A DNA stretch of 60,201 nucleotides from Flavobacteriales bacterium. GTDB taxonomy: Bacteria > Bacteroidota > Bacteroidia > Flavobacteriales_D > Sanyastnellaceae. This document shows positions 30,202 through 38,308 of this stretch, piece by piece. The position numbers were made by a program, and so were the translations under genes. The DNA lies in assembly GCA_019694805.1 (NCBI GenBank), contig JAIBBG010000014.1, forward strand, positions 1 to 60,201, given 5' to 3'. The stretch's first letter is position 1, and each line of letters begins with the position of its first letter. The notes below the pieces were generated by a model, which had not been told where the DNA came from, did not search any database, and saw only the letters and a list, made by a program, of their open reading frames with translations.

Positions 30202-30702
30202 GTGAAACGAATACTCCTCCTTTCCGATACACACAGTTATATGGATGACATCATCCTGAAACACGCTGCACTTTGCGATGAAGTATGGCATGCCGGTGAT
30301 GTCGGTGATATTTCTGTTTTGGAAAAACTTCAGGAAGTCAAAACGACCATTGCAGTTTTTGGCAATATCGACGACAGCACCGTCCGCAAACTGATACCCG
30401 AGCATCAGATTTTTACCAGTGAAGGTGTTCAAGTTTGGATGACACATATCGGCGGTAAACCTGGCAATTATGCGACTCCGGTGCGCGCGCAATTGAAAAC
30501 AAACCCACCCGCATTATTCATTTGCGGACATTCACATATCTGTTCGGTGCAGTTCGATAAAACGCACAATATGTTGTATATGAATCCCGGTGCGGCTGGA
30601 AAACACGGTTTTCATCACATGCGCACCATGCTGAGATTTCAGGTAGACCGCGGTAAGATATCCGGTCTTGAAGTCATCGAATTGGGCAAACGAACCGGTT
30701 GA
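30202..30702 (+). CDS. YfcE/MJ0936-type metallophosphoesterase (GTG start)
   Basis: 166 residues. The start is GTG at 30202; in-frame stops lie just upstream and no ATG fits. Metal-binding motifs are 'LLLSDTHSYMDD' (DxH), 'WHAGDVGD' (GDxxD), 'VFGNIDD' (GNxD) and 'FICGHSH' (GHxH), the complete set of the calcineurin-like phosphodiesterase fold. Family members hydrolyse phosphodiesters such as cyclic nucleotides using Mn or Ni. The cellular substrate is unknown. First gene of a plus-strand run. Confidence 0.92.
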   Translation: MKRILLLSDTHSYMDDIILKHAALCDEVWHAGDVGDISVLEKLQEVKTTIAVFGNIDDSTVRKLIPEHQIFTSEGVQVWMTHIGGKPGNYATPVRAQLKTNPPALFICGHSHICSVQFDKTHNMLYMNPGAAGKHGFHHMRTMLRFQVDRGKISGLEVIELGKRTG

Positions 30703-30768
30703 ATGGGGTCTTTACGATTGATTTCTATTCATCTTGTGTGCTTGGTAAGTCATTGTCATTACCCGTTT

Positions 30769-30796
30769 TTGTTCTTGAAAACAGACATTAACTTTA
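30769..30796 (+). promoter_or_regulatory. promoter of the HI0933-type flavoprotein, leaderless geometry
   Basis: TTG (30769-30771), 17-nt spacer, TAACTTTA (30789-30796), ending 4 nt before the ATG at 30801. It matches TTG-N17-23-TAnnTTT with only the last base differing. Confidence 0.55.
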
Positions 30797-30800
30797 CACC

Positions 30801-32012
30801 ATGAACTCTCTCGTGGTGATCGGTGGTGGTGCGGCCGGATTTTTTGCGGCCATCAATGCAGCTGCACTGAATCCAGCGATGAAAGTGACCATCCTCGAAA
30901 AATCTCAGCATTTGCTTGCCAAAGTGAAAGTGAGCGGTGGCGGAAGATGCAATGTCACCCACGAATGTTTTGAGCCTCGTGAATTGGTGAAAAATTATCC
31001 GCGAGGGTCCAAAGAATTGCTCGGCCCTTTTCACGCTTTTCAGCCAGCTGATATGTTCGAATGGCTTGAACTCCGAGGAGTACAACTCAAAGCGGAAGAA
31101 GATGGAAGGGTTTTTCCTGTCACAGATAATTCGCAAACCATCATCGATTGTTTTTTATCTGAAGCGCATCGCTTGGGCGTCATCATCAAGAATGGAGTGA
31201 ACATCAAATCATTGGAACGACATCAGGATACGTGGCAGATCGGACTCGCAGATGGAAACTTTATTCAAACGGAATGTGTGCTTGTAGCCACCGGAAGTGG
31301 TGGTACGATGATGAGCATGATGCGCAAAATGGGACATCATATCGTTGATCCGGTGCCATCACTTTTTACTTTCAACATTGCCGATAACCGCTTAGAAGGT
31401 TTAGCCGGTGTCTCTGCATCGAATTGTGAAGTACGTATTGAAGGAACAAAATTTCTCGCCAAAGGTCCGGTGCTCATTACTCACTGGGGAGTAAGTGGTC
31501 CGGGTATTTTAAGGCTCTCTGCCTGGGGCGCGCGTGAACTGGCTTCAGTCAATTACGATTTTATGATTCGCGTGAATTGGGATACTCGTTTTTCTAAAGA
31601 AACACTGGTAGATTTTCTCAAAGAATGGAAATCAGAACACCAAAAGAATCAGGTGAAGACGTTCAGTGCAGTGAAGATTCCTCATCGCTTATGGGTTTCA
31701 TTGATTGAAAGTATTCCCAAAGTTGGTGATCTGAAATGGGCTGATGTTTCGAACAAACATATCGATCAAATTGCTGAAGTGATTTGTTCATCCTATTTCA
31801 GGGTAAATGGTAAAAGCACTTTCAAGGATGAATTTGTTACCGCCGGCGGGATTGATCTAAAGGAAGTGGATTTCAAAACGATGCAAAGCAAATTATTGCC
31901 AGGGCTCTATTTTGCCGGTGAAGTGCTCGATATCGATGCCATCACTGGCGGTTTTAATTTTCAGGCAGCATGGACAACGGGAATGGTAGCGGCCAGACAT
32001 ATTGCAGGCTGA
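30801..32012 (+). CDS. HI0933/BaiN-like NAD(P)/FAD-dependent oxidoreductase
   Basis: 403 residues. The N-terminal Rossmann motif 'VIGGGAAGFFAAINAA' binds FAD. 'KVSGGGRCNVTHE' is the signature of the HI0933/YhiN family (also labelled aminoacetone oxidase-like or BaiN-like). The C-terminal 'GLYFAGEVLDIDAITGGFNFQAAWTTG' is the second conserved FAD-contact block. The length is typical. The physiological substrate is generally unknown for this family, so no reaction is assigned. Cytoplasmic. Confidence 0.93.
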   Translation: MNSLVVIGGGAAGFFAAINAAALNPAMKVTILEKSQHLLAKVKVSGGGRCNVTHECFEPRELVKNYPRGSKELLGPFHAFQPADMFEWLELRGVQLKAEEDGRVFPVTDNSQTIIDCFLSEAHRLGVIIKNGVNIKSLERHQDTWQIGLADGNFIQTECVLVATGSGGTMMSMMRKMGHHIVDPVPSLFTFNIADNRLEGLAGVSASNCEVRIEGTKFLAKGPVLITHWGVSGPGILRLSAWGARELASVNYDFMIRVNWDTRFSKETLVDFLKEWKSEHQKNQVKTFSAVKIPHRLWVSLIESIPKVGDLKWADVSNKHIDQIAEVICSSYFRVNGKSTFKDEFVTAGGIDLKEVDFKTMQSKLLPGLYFAGEVLDIDAITGGFNFQAAWTTGMVAARHIAG

Positions 32013-32034
32013 ATATCAGTAAAGAAACCTGTCA

Positions 32035-32064
32035 TTGGCCACAACACAAAACGGCTTAGTTTTG
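32035..32064 (+). promoter_or_regulatory. consensus Bacteroidetes promoter of fabI
   Basis: TTG (32035-32037), 19-nt spacer, TAGTTTTG (32057-32064), an exact match to TTG-N17-23-TAnnTTTG. The box ends 27 nt before the ATG at 32092. It shows that the TTG at 32035, which opens a longer reading frame, is the -33 element and not a start codon. Confidence 0.75.
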
Positions 32065-32091
32065 CGTCATCTAATATCAACCCGAAAGCTT

Positions 32092-32913
32092 ATGTCAAAC
32101 AATCTTCTGAAAGGTAAAAAAGGCATCATCAGTGGTGCGCTTAACAATATGTCTATCGCCTGGAAAGTGGCGGAAAAGGCTTATGAACAAGGCGCGGAAA
32201 TCGTACTCACCAATGCGCCGATTGCTATGCGCATGGGCGAAATCAATGAGCTCTCAGCTAAAATTGGCAATGCTCCAATCATTGCCGCTGATGCCACCAA
32301 TCTCGAAGATCTCGACAACCTGTTCAATAAATCCATGGAACATTTTGGTGGTAAGTTCGACTTTGTGCTTCATAGCATCGGTATGAGTCCCAATGTGCGC
32401 AAAGGCAAACATTACACGGATGTGAACTATGAATGGTACAAACAAACACTCGATGTTAGTGCTACCAGCCTTCATAAAATGCTCAGCACCGCGTATAAAA
32501 AGGATGCACTCAACGATTGGGCATCAGTCGTAGCGCTCACATATATCGCTGCACAACGTATTTTCCCTGACTACAACGATATGGCCGATGCCAAGAGTTT
32601 GCTCGAGAGCATCGCACGCAGTTTTGGCTATCACTATGGTGTGAAAAACAAAGTGCGTATCAATACAATTTCGCAATCACCAACGGTTACAACCGCAGGT
32701 AGTGGCGTAAAAGGATTTGATGGTTTCATCAATTATTCTGAAGCCATGTCGCCGCTGGGTAATGCGGATGCCAATGCTTGCGCCGACTATTGCGTGGCAC
32801 TCTTTAGCGATCTTACACGTTATGTTACCATGCAGAATCTCTTCCACGATGGTGGCTTCAGCATTACGGGTGTAACACAAAATGTGGTAGAAAAATTCGC
32901 AACGGATAAATAA
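32092..32913 (+). CDS. fabI: Enoyl-[acyl-carrier-protein] reductase FabI
   Basis: 273 residues from the ATG at 32092 (MSNNLLKGKKGIISGALNN). It catalyses the last NAD(P)H-dependent reduction in each fatty-acid elongation cycle. The Rossmann start 'GIISGALNNMSIAWKVAE' is the FabI variant of the SDR glycine motif. The catalytic pair Tyr-x6-Lys occurs in 'DYNDMADAK' (Tyr161, Lys168). 'HSIGMSPNVRKGKHY' and 'YVTMQNLFHDGG' are further FabI-like blocks. Length fits FabI. It is preceded by a consensus promoter and followed 36 nt later by trmB. Confidence 0.96.
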   Translation: MSNNLLKGKKGIISGALNNMSIAWKVAEKAYEQGAEIVLTNAPIAMRMGEINELSAKIGNAPIIAADATNLEDLDNLFNKSMEHFGGKFDFVLHSIGMSPNVRKGKHYTDVNYEWYKQTLDVSATSLHKMLSTAYKKDALNDWASVVALTYIAAQRIFPDYNDMADAKSLLESIARSFGYHYGVKNKVRINTISQSPTVTTAGSGVKGFDGFINYSEAMSPLGNADANACADYCVALFSDLTRYVTMQNLFHDGGFSITGVTQNVVEKFATDK

Positions 32914-32949
32914 TCCCAAACGCATTCGGAATAGATCAACGTCGGTTTC

Positions 32950-33642
32950 ATGGGCAAGGATAAACTCAGGAAGTGGGCGGAAAACAAAACATTTCCGCAT
33001 GTGTTCGAACCGGAGTTGATGCCTATCATTCGCGGTGAAGCCACCTTCAAGAAGGGTGAGTGGAGAGAAACTGTGTTTGGCAATAGCAATCCTCTTGTTC
33101 TTGAATTGGGCTGTGGCAAAGGAGAGTACACTGTTGGGCTCGCTCGTCGATATCCGGAAAAGAATTTCCTTGGTGTTGATGTTAAAGGTCACCGTTTTCA
33201 TAAGGGTGCTAAAGAATCTTTAGCTGAAGGTTTGAAAAATGTAGCTTTTCTGAGAACGCGCATCGAGTTCATTCAAGCATTTTTTGGGAAGGATGAAGTG
33301 GATGAAATCTGGCTGACATTCAGCGATCCTCAGCCGCAAGACAAAGCAGGAGTTCGCAGACTGACCTCCAAGTTCAGTGCATTGAAGTATAAGTCCTTTT
33401 TGAAATCCGAAGGACTCATCCATATCAAACATGATAATCCGGGTGTTTATGAAATGGCGCTCGATGAGTTTGGCCATGATAATCGTTTTACCATAGAGGA
33501 ACATCATCCCGACATCTACAACGGATATGTCGATCAGCTTTCAGAAGAATGGCAATACATCCTCAATATCCGGACTTACTATGAACAGATGTGGTTGGAG
33601 GAAGGACGAAAAACGAAATATGTAAGAATCCGTGTTCATTGA
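32950..33642 (+). CDS. trmB: tRNA (guanine-N7)-methyltransferase TrmB
   Basis: 230 residues. It methylates G46 in the variable loop of tRNAs with S-adenosylmethionine. The SAM motif is 'VLELGCGKGEYTVGLARRYP'. 'NFLGVDVKGHRFHKGAK', 'FSDPQPQDKAGVRRLTS' (normally F-x-D-P-W-P-K) and 'HIKHDN' are characteristic TrmB blocks. The usual Trp of the DPWPK motif is Gln here, as is common in Bacteroidota. The next gene begins 6 nt after the stop. Confidence 0.95.
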   Translation: MGKDKLRKWAENKTFPHVFEPELMPIIRGEATFKKGEWRETVFGNSNPLVLELGCGKGEYTVGLARRYPEKNFLGVDVKGHRFHKGAKESLAEGLKNVAFLRTRIEFIQAFFGKDEVDEIWLTFSDPQPQDKAGVRRLTSKFSALKYKSFLKSEGLIHIKHDNPGVYEMALDEFGHDNRFTIEEHHPDIYNGYVDQLSEEWQYILNIRTYYEQMWLEEGRKTKYVRIRVH

Positions 33643-33648
33643 TGCATC

Positions 33649-34011
33649 ATGGTGATCAAGAAAAAAGAAATCATCCATACACCTTCATTTTTTGAAGATG
33701 TTTATCAGGTGGTCAGGATGATTCCAAAAGGACGTGTCACGAACTATGGTGCAATCGCTAAATACCTCGGCACAGGTTTGAGCAGCAGGATGGTTGGATG
33801 GGCTATGAATGCAGCACATCTGGATCACTCCATTCCTGCTCATCGTGTGGTCAATAGAATCGGTGTACTCACAGGAAAACACCATTTTGCCACCGAAAGC
33901 ATGATGGAAGAACTTCTGATGGCAGAAGGAATCGAAGTAAAGAATGATCGTGTGGTTAATTTTGAGAAGTATTATTGGGACCCAGTGGTTGAATTGGATT
34001 TGCAGAAATGA
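33649..34011 (+). CDS. Alkyltransferase-like (ATL) protein lacking the catalytic cysteine
   Basis: 120 residues matching the DNA-binding half of O6-alkylguanine-DNA alkyltransferases: 'VYQVVRMIPKGRVTNYGAIAKYLG', 'RMVGWAMNAA' and 'IPAHRVVNRIG'. In active enzymes the last motif is PCHRV with the alkyl-accepting Cys; here it is Ala. It is therefore predicted to bind O6-alkylguanine lesions without repairing them and to pass them to nucleotide excision repair, as established for ATL proteins. The gene overlaps the downstream patatin gene by 4 nt (ATGA). Confidence 0.93.
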   Translation: MVIKKKEIIHTPSFFEDVYQVVRMIPKGRVTNYGAIAKYLGTGLSSRMVGWAMNAAHLDHSIPAHRVVNRIGVLTGKHHFATESMMEELLMAEGIEVKNDRVVNFEKYYWDPVVELDLQK

Positions 34012-34784
34012 ATACATCGCATCATAAAACAATTGGTCTCGCACTTTCGGGAGGCGGTATTCGTGGTATCGCACAATTGGGTGCCCTCAAAGCATTGTAT
34101 GAACGGAATATCAAACCATCTATCATTTCCGGTACGAGCGCAGGTTCTATTGTGGGTGCGTTTACTGCGGCAGGATACGAACCGGATGAAATTTTCGAAA
34201 TTGTTGTTCGGGAAAAAATTTTCAGTTATAGAAATATATTATTCGGAAAAGCTGGTCTCTTCGATATGAAGTCCTTTGAAAGGTTGTATGCGAAATACAT
34301 CCCAAATGATGATTTCGAGAGTCTGGAAATTCCACTTTATGTGATGGCTACGGATATTGTGAAAGCTCAATCAGTCACTTTCCATCATGGCCCTCTTTAT
34401 TCTGCACTGTTAGCATCTTGTTGCGTGCCTCTTGTTTTTCTTCCTGTTAAACGCGAAGGAATGATTTTACTCGATGGTGGTATTACCAATAATTTTCCAG
34501 CGGATGTCATCCGGGATAAATGCTCCTATCTTATCGGTATCCATGTGAATTCTCTTTCTTCCGATATCGAACAAATTCATATGAAGGATACGCTGGATAG
34601 GAGCTTTCACATCGTTATCGGACAAGCCGTTACCGAACGCGCTCAGTTGTGCGATCTTTTCATAGAACCCCCAAACATGAGTCGTTTTGGAATGTTTGAT
34701 TTCAGAAAAATGAAAGAAATATTCGAGGCCGGCTATGAACACACCAAAACACTTTTGCTGGAAAATGATCCCTTGAAGGTGTGA
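34008..34784 (+). CDS. Patatin-like phospholipase (cytoplasmic type)
   Basis: 258 residues, close to the single-domain RssA/YchK-like size. 'LALSGGGIRGIAQLG' forms the oxyanion hole, 'ISGTSAGSIVG' carries the nucleophile Ser of the GxSxG elbow, and 'LLDGGITNNFP' gives the catalytic Asp (DGG). All three patatin elements are intact, so lipid acyl-hydrolase activity is likely. No signal peptide. Overlap with the ATL gene suggests translational coupling. It ends the housekeeping run before a repeat-filled gap. Confidence 0.93.
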   Translation: MNTSHHKTIGLALSGGGIRGIAQLGALKALYERNIKPSIISGTSAGSIVGAFTAAGYEPDEIFEIVVREKIFSYRNILFGKAGLFDMKSFERLYAKYIPNDDFESLEIPLYVMATDIVKAQSVTFHHGPLYSALLASCCVPLVFLPVKREGMILLDGGITNNFPADVIRDKCSYLIGIHVNSLSSDIEQIHMKDTLDRSFHIVIGQAVTERAQLCDLFIEPPNMSRFGMFDFRKMKEIFEAGYEHTKTLLLENDPLKV

Positions 34785-34842
34785 TAGGTAAATTAACAGG
34801 GGATTCAAAATTTAAGAGTTGAAATGGGGTGAGTGAATATTG

Positions 34843-34912
34843 GTTCAAGGTTCAAAGTTCAAGGTTCAAAGTTCAAGGTTCAAAGTTCAAGGTTCAATGT
34901 TCAAAGTTCAAG
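34843..34912. repeat. heptamer array GTTCAAR x10
   Basis: Ten contiguous 7-nt units, mostly alternating GTTCAAG and GTTCAAA with one GTTCAAT. Short versions (three units each) recur at 35012-35032 and 35132-35152. Resembles STRR-type repeats; not a tRNA T-loop despite the GTTCAA core. Confidence 0.95.
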
Positions 34913-35153
34913 GTTGGCAATAAAGGTTTGGGTGCAATTCGAAATATACACGCCTCACAAACAGGTTTTGTCGCTCCTAATACCTAATACATAATACCTG
35001 ATACTTTTTCGGTTCAAAGTTCAAAGTTCAAGGTTGGCAATAAAGGTTTGGTTGCGATGCGAGATATGCTCGCCTCACAAACAGGTTTTGTCGCTCCTAA
35101 TACCTAATACATAATACCTGATACTTTTTCGGTTCAAAGTTCAAGGTTCAAGG
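34891..35153. repeat. 120-bp tandem duplication plus partial third copy
   Basis: Unit A 34891-35010 and unit B 35011-35130 differ at about seven positions. A third copy begins at 35131 and breaks off after ~23 bp. Each unit begins with GTTCAAR heptamers and ends with a four-unit CTAATAC-type heptamer array (34977-35004 and 35097-35124). The junctions lie at heptamers, so slippage or recombination between them is the likely origin. Confidence 0.95.
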
Positions 35154-35375
35154 TTTGTACTTGCTTGAAATAGGTTGACAAATTGAACTAATTCATGATG
35201 TTGTAGTGTTTTTCTTTTTTGTTGAAAAGCATATCTTTTGTTGGGTTCGGCTCTGTCTATGGAGTCTTTGAAGAGCTTCATGTTGTCGGGAATGCTCATC
35301 CTCCAATCGTAACTACTTTATCATCCTGTTCCCATTTTTTTGGAATAGATTCGCATCATCAATTATTTGTGCAGT

Positions 35376-36479
35376 ATGAGTATATCGAGAAAGGCCATCA
35401 TTGATGCACTGTCCAATGTGATCGAACCTGATCTGAAAAAGGATATTGTCACGCTCAATCTTGTCAAAATTCTGGACGTCCAAGGACAGGTGATATCACT
35501 TGAAGTGAAAGTAAGCAACCCTGCCATGCATAGCCGCATGCGTATGCGTGAAGCTTGTGAATTTGCGATCCATCGCACCTTAGGCAACGAATGGAAGGTT
35601 GAAGTTGAAGTGATTCCCATCAGCGGTGATGAACGAGAAGGTGATTTGAGAAAGGTTTTACCTGGTGTCAAAAACATCATTGCCGTCGCCAGTGGTAAAG
35701 GTGGAGTAGGGAAGAGCACGGTAAGTTCAAATCTGGCTGCAGGATTGGTTAAAAGAGGATATTCTGTCGGACTTCTCGATGCAGATATTTATGGTCCTTC
35801 AGCCCCGACCATGTTCGACCTCATTCACGAGAAACCGCATGTGATCGAAGTGGATGGAAAGAACAAATTGGCTCCCATTGAACAATACGGCGTAAAAATC
35901 CTTTCTATTGGATTCTTTGCTGAGGCCAATCAAGCAGTTGTATGGCGCGGTCCAATGGCCACCAAGGCATTGAATCAATTGGTCAACGACGCCCATTGGG
36001 GTCCGTTGGATTATCTCATCCTGGATTTACCTCCGGGTACTGGCGATGTTCATCTTTCAATTGTACAAAGCATCCCGCTGAATGGTGTAGTTGTAGTCAG
36101 CACACCGCAAACAGTTGCACTGGCTGATGCTAGAAAGGGAGTAGGTATGTTCAGACTACCTGCCATCAACATCCCAATCATTGGTATGGTTGAAAATATG
36201 GCGTGGTTTACTCCAGAAGAATTACCGCAAAACAAATACTTCCTCTTCGGAAAGGACGGCGCAAAAAATCTTGCTGAAGAACTGGAAATCCCGTTCTTAG
36301 GCCATTTGCCTCTATTTCAGAGTATTCGGGAAGCCGGAGACGCCGGTCGTCCCGCTGTTTTACAAGAGGGTACGCCGGTGGAAGCCGCTTGGAATGAAAT
36401 CCTCAATAACTTTGAACGGGAAATACGATTGCTCCCATTCAGGAAAAAATCGCAACCGCAAACCACGGAACAATCATGA
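35376..36479 (+). CDS. mrp: Mrp/ApbC (NBP35-family) iron-sulfur cluster carrier ATPase
   Basis: 367 residues from the ATG at 35376; the frame opens at a TTG at 35367 that is less likely. An N-terminal MIP18/DUF59 domain (~1-85) is followed by a P-loop ATPase with the deviant Walker A 'ASGKGGVGKSTVSSNLA' near residue 107, 'LLDADIYGPSAPTMF' (Walker A') and 'YLILDLPPGTGD' (Walker B). Mrp proteins bind and hand over Fe-S clusters. The CxxC seen in ApbC near the C-terminus is missing: the equivalent stretch reads 'NMAWFTPEELPQNKYFLFG', and the only Cys is near residue 60. The overlapping nfu gene supports a Fe-S role. Confidence 0.94.
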   Translation: MSISRKAIIDALSNVIEPDLKKDIVTLNLVKILDVQGQVISLEVKVSNPAMHSRMRMREACEFAIHRTLGNEWKVEVEVIPISGDEREGDLRKVLPGVKNIIAVASGKGGVGKSTVSSNLAAGLVKRGYSVGLLDADIYGPSAPTMFDLIHEKPHVIEVDGKNKLAPIEQYGVKILSIGFFAEANQAVVWRGPMATKALNQLVNDAHWGPLDYLILDLPPGTGDVHLSIVQSIPLNGVVVVSTPQTVALADARKGVGMFRLPAINIPIIGMVENMAWFTPEELPQNKYFLFGKDGAKNLAEELEIPFLGHLPLFQSIREAGDAGRPAVLQEGTPVEAAWNEILNNFEREIRLLPFRKKSQPQTTEQS

Positions 36480-36733
36480 CGCAACAGGAGATTTTTGAGA
36501 AAGTAAACGCCTCTCTGGATACCATTCGCCCATATCTCGAAGCAGATGGAGGCAATATTTCCCTGATCGAAGTAACGGAAGATCTCACCGCAAGAGTGGA
36601 ATTGCATGGGGCATGCGTGAATTGTTCGATGAGTGTCATGACCATGAAAGCTGGTGTCGAAGGCGCCATCCGCGCTGCTGTGCCTCAGATTCGCTCGGTT
36701 GAGGCGATAAATATTTCTATGGAAACGGTCTAA
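36476..36733 (+). CDS. NifU-family (Nfu-type) iron-sulfur scaffold protein
   Basis: 85 residues, a stand-alone Nfu C-terminal domain. 'GACVNCSMSVMTMKAGVEGAI' has the cluster-ligating Cys47-x-x-Cys50 pair, and 'IRPYLEADGGNISLIEV' is the conserved N-terminal block. Nfu dimers carry a 4Fe-4S cluster bridged by these cysteines. The start overlaps the mrp stop (ATGA), implying coupled translation. Because this Mrp lacks its own CxxC, Nfu may supply the ligands; that is inference. Confidence 0.95.
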   Translation: MTQQEIFEKVNASLDTIRPYLEADGGNISLIEVTEDLTARVELHGACVNCSMSVMTMKAGVEGAIRAAVPQIRSVEAINISMETV

Positions 36734-36843
36734 TCAAGAAATGCGGTGCGTTTCGCTCATGAGATTAACATGGATGTTGAATCGTAATTGAATGGCTTTG
36801 CATCATCTGGGTTGAACTCACTTATCTTGAAAGTATGGATATC

Positions 36844-36881
36844 AACGAAAGAAAGCGGGTCTCTGCCCGCTTTCTTTCGTT
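36844..36881. terminator. strong bidirectional terminator between nfu and the esterase gene
   Basis: A perfect 16-bp stem (AACGAAAGAAAGCGGG with its complement) around the loop TCTCTG, sitting between convergent genes. It lacks a long pure U-tract, but the A/T-rich stem ends give partial tracts in both directions. Confidence 0.85.
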
Positions 36882-36905
36882 GTTCGTTTCACCTTCAAAG
36901 GAAGT

Positions 36906-38141
36906 TTATTCCACCAAAATCCTGCTCACACTGCGCGATTCACTGGTTTGTATTTCTACAAAATACATCCCTGTGGACAGTGTTGGCAGGCTGATTTCAT
37001 AGCCTCTGATGTTTTGATCTGAAATCAAACGACCGAAACAATCAGTGATCACAACACGGGTTTTGTCCAAATAGGTTTTAGAATAAATCGGCTGACCTGA
37101 TTTTACCGGATTCGGAAATAATTCAAATGTGACAAGTTCTGTTTCCTCGATTTGGGCAAGAGTTGAATAGTCGCATGCATATTCAGTGTCACAGACAAAC
37201 TGAGCGAAGAAATGCGAAATCAGATACAATGTTGAATCATATACAGCATCATTACCCAGATAAGGAACGTGTCCACTTCCTTCATTGATCTCGTAACAAT
37301 GCTGCAATCCAACTGACGTCATTTGCTCTGCAATGGGGTTGCTGCCTTCGATGTCGGTGACATCAATGAAACCGAAGAGTACAAATGTTCCGCTGTCGAT
37401 TGTCACAACACCATCTGCATCGCCATGGGTCAAACATGCGGGAACATTGTCGGTCGGATCGATCCATTGTGCATCTCCCAACGCCCCGGCCACACTATAA
37501 ATGGCTTTCACATCTGAAGAATATCCGGGATTACCACTATCACCTTCTAATCCACCGGTAAGACCTGTGGCATCAAGGGTAAGCCAAGATGGCAATTCGT
37601 TTTCGTCGAGGTAAGCATGGTGGAGCACGAGAAATCCACCGGCGGAGTCACCTCCGGCGAATATCAAATCAGGATTGATACCATAAGTATTGCCGTCTTC
37701 TGCAGCATTTTTTCTAAACCAACGAACACAAGCGCGAAAATCCTGAACAGCGCGCATAACAGTTTGTCCATATGGAGTTTGAAGTGAAGCGAGCAATTCA
37801 ACACCAACACGGTAATTGATTGATGCTACAACATATCCCATTTTCACAAAATCTTCGCAAAGCGGCACCACATCGGTTTCACCTTTGTCGCCACCGAGAA
37901 AATAACCGCCATGGCAAACAATGATGAGTGGGCGGCTTGTTTCAGTATCGCCATTCGGAGTATAAACGTCCATGAGCAGTGATTCCTGATCACCATTCAT
38001 GTCCAAATTCGAACCATATTCAATATCAGTTGTTACAGTAAAATCGCTGAAGACAAATGATTGATAACGGCTGCCATCACATTGTGCATTTACAGTGAAG
38101 GCCATGATGATGAGAGAGAGTAGAAGTAACAGTTTTTTCAT
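36906..38141 (-). CDS. Secreted alpha/beta hydrolase (carboxylesterase-like) with T9SS type A sorting domain
   Basis: 411 residues with a classic signal peptide (MKKLLLLLSLIIMAFTVNAQ). The hydrolase domain contains 'LIIVCHGGYFLGGDKGE' (oxyanion HGG), 'VVASINYRVG', the nucleophile elbow 'FAGGDSAGGF' near residue 168, and a late Asp/His pair ('THGDADGVV', 'EGSGHVPYLG'). This is the esterase/lipase group with GDSAGG. The C-terminal ~75 residues ('FELFPNPVKSGQ...LSTGMYFVEIQT') are a T9SS type A signal. Predicted extracellular ester hydrolysis; substrate unknown. Confidence 0.92.
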   Translation of the reverse strand: MKKLLLLLSLIIMAFTVNAQCDGSRYQSFVFSDFTVTTDIEYGSNLDMNGDQESLLMDVYTPNGDTETSRPLIIVCHGGYFLGGDKGETDVVPLCEDFVKMGYVVASINYRVGVELLASLQTPYGQTVMRAVQDFRACVRWFRKNAAEDGNTYGINPDLIFAGGDSAGGFLVLHHAYLDENELPSWLTLDATGLTGGLEGDSGNPGYSSDVKAIYSVAGALGDAQWIDPTDNVPACLTHGDADGVVTIDSGTFVLFGFIDVTDIEGSNPIAEQMTSVGLQHCYEINEGSGHVPYLGNDAVYDSTLYLISHFFAQFVCDTEYACDYSTLAQIEETELVTFELFPNPVKSGQPIYSKTYLDKTRVVITDCFGRLISDQNIRGYEISLPTLSTGMYFVEIQTSESRSVSRILVE

Positions 38142-38176
38142 TTCGTTGAGTTGGTTTTGTTAAATGAAGGCTGGAG

Positions 38177-38184
38177 CGAATGTA
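38177..38184 (-). promoter_or_regulatory. candidate -7 box for the esterase gene
   Basis: Minus-strand TACATTCG (TAnnTTyG), 35 nt upstream of the ATG at 38141; the same octamer precedes the DUF1572 gene. No -33 TTG. Confidence 0.35.
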
Positions 38185-38258
38185 ATCAAGGATTGCCAGA
38201 AATTGACGCACATCAGTTTTCAGCATTTTTCCTGTGATAAACCTCACTGTGGTGTCAT

Positions 38259-38287
38259 TTGCCAATCGTCATTGGAGGTTATCTTCG
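38259..38287 (+). promoter_or_regulatory. promoter of the ferredoxin-NADP reductase gene
   Basis: TTG (38259-38261), 18-nt spacer, TATCTTCG (38280-38287), one base from TAnnTTTG. It lies 21 nt upstream of the ATG at 38309 and within the longer reading frame from 38234, so it supports the shorter start. Confidence 0.5.
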
Positions 38288-38308
38288 CGCGGTTTTACGC
38301 TGCAAGGC

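Larger units (their letters stand above)
34785..35375. other. 591-bp gene-free region dominated by repeats
   Basis: The first ~370 bp hold heptamer arrays and a 120-bp tandem duplication. The remaining ~220 bp up to mrp shows no ORF with recognisable content, no hairpin with U-tract and no clear promoter. No RNA gene is evident. Confidence 0.7.

Noticed and set aside
32035..32091. TTG start for fabI at 32035
   Set aside because: This TTG is the -33 element of a consensus promoter; the ATG at 32092 gives the normal FabI N-terminus.
34843..35153. Possible CRISPR array or tRNA cluster (repeated GTTCAA core)
   Set aside because: Repeat units are 7 nt with no unique spacers, the 120-bp units are near-identical throughout, and no cas gene or cloverleaf is present.
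34785..35375. Mobile element insertion in the patatin-mrp gap
   Set aside because: No terminal inverted repeats, target-site duplication or transposase fragment was found; tandem duplication explains the structure.
36835..36900. Small ORF running through the terminator downstream of nfu
   Set aside because: Its codons are simply the two arms of the 16-bp terminator stem, followed by antisense of the esterase gene.
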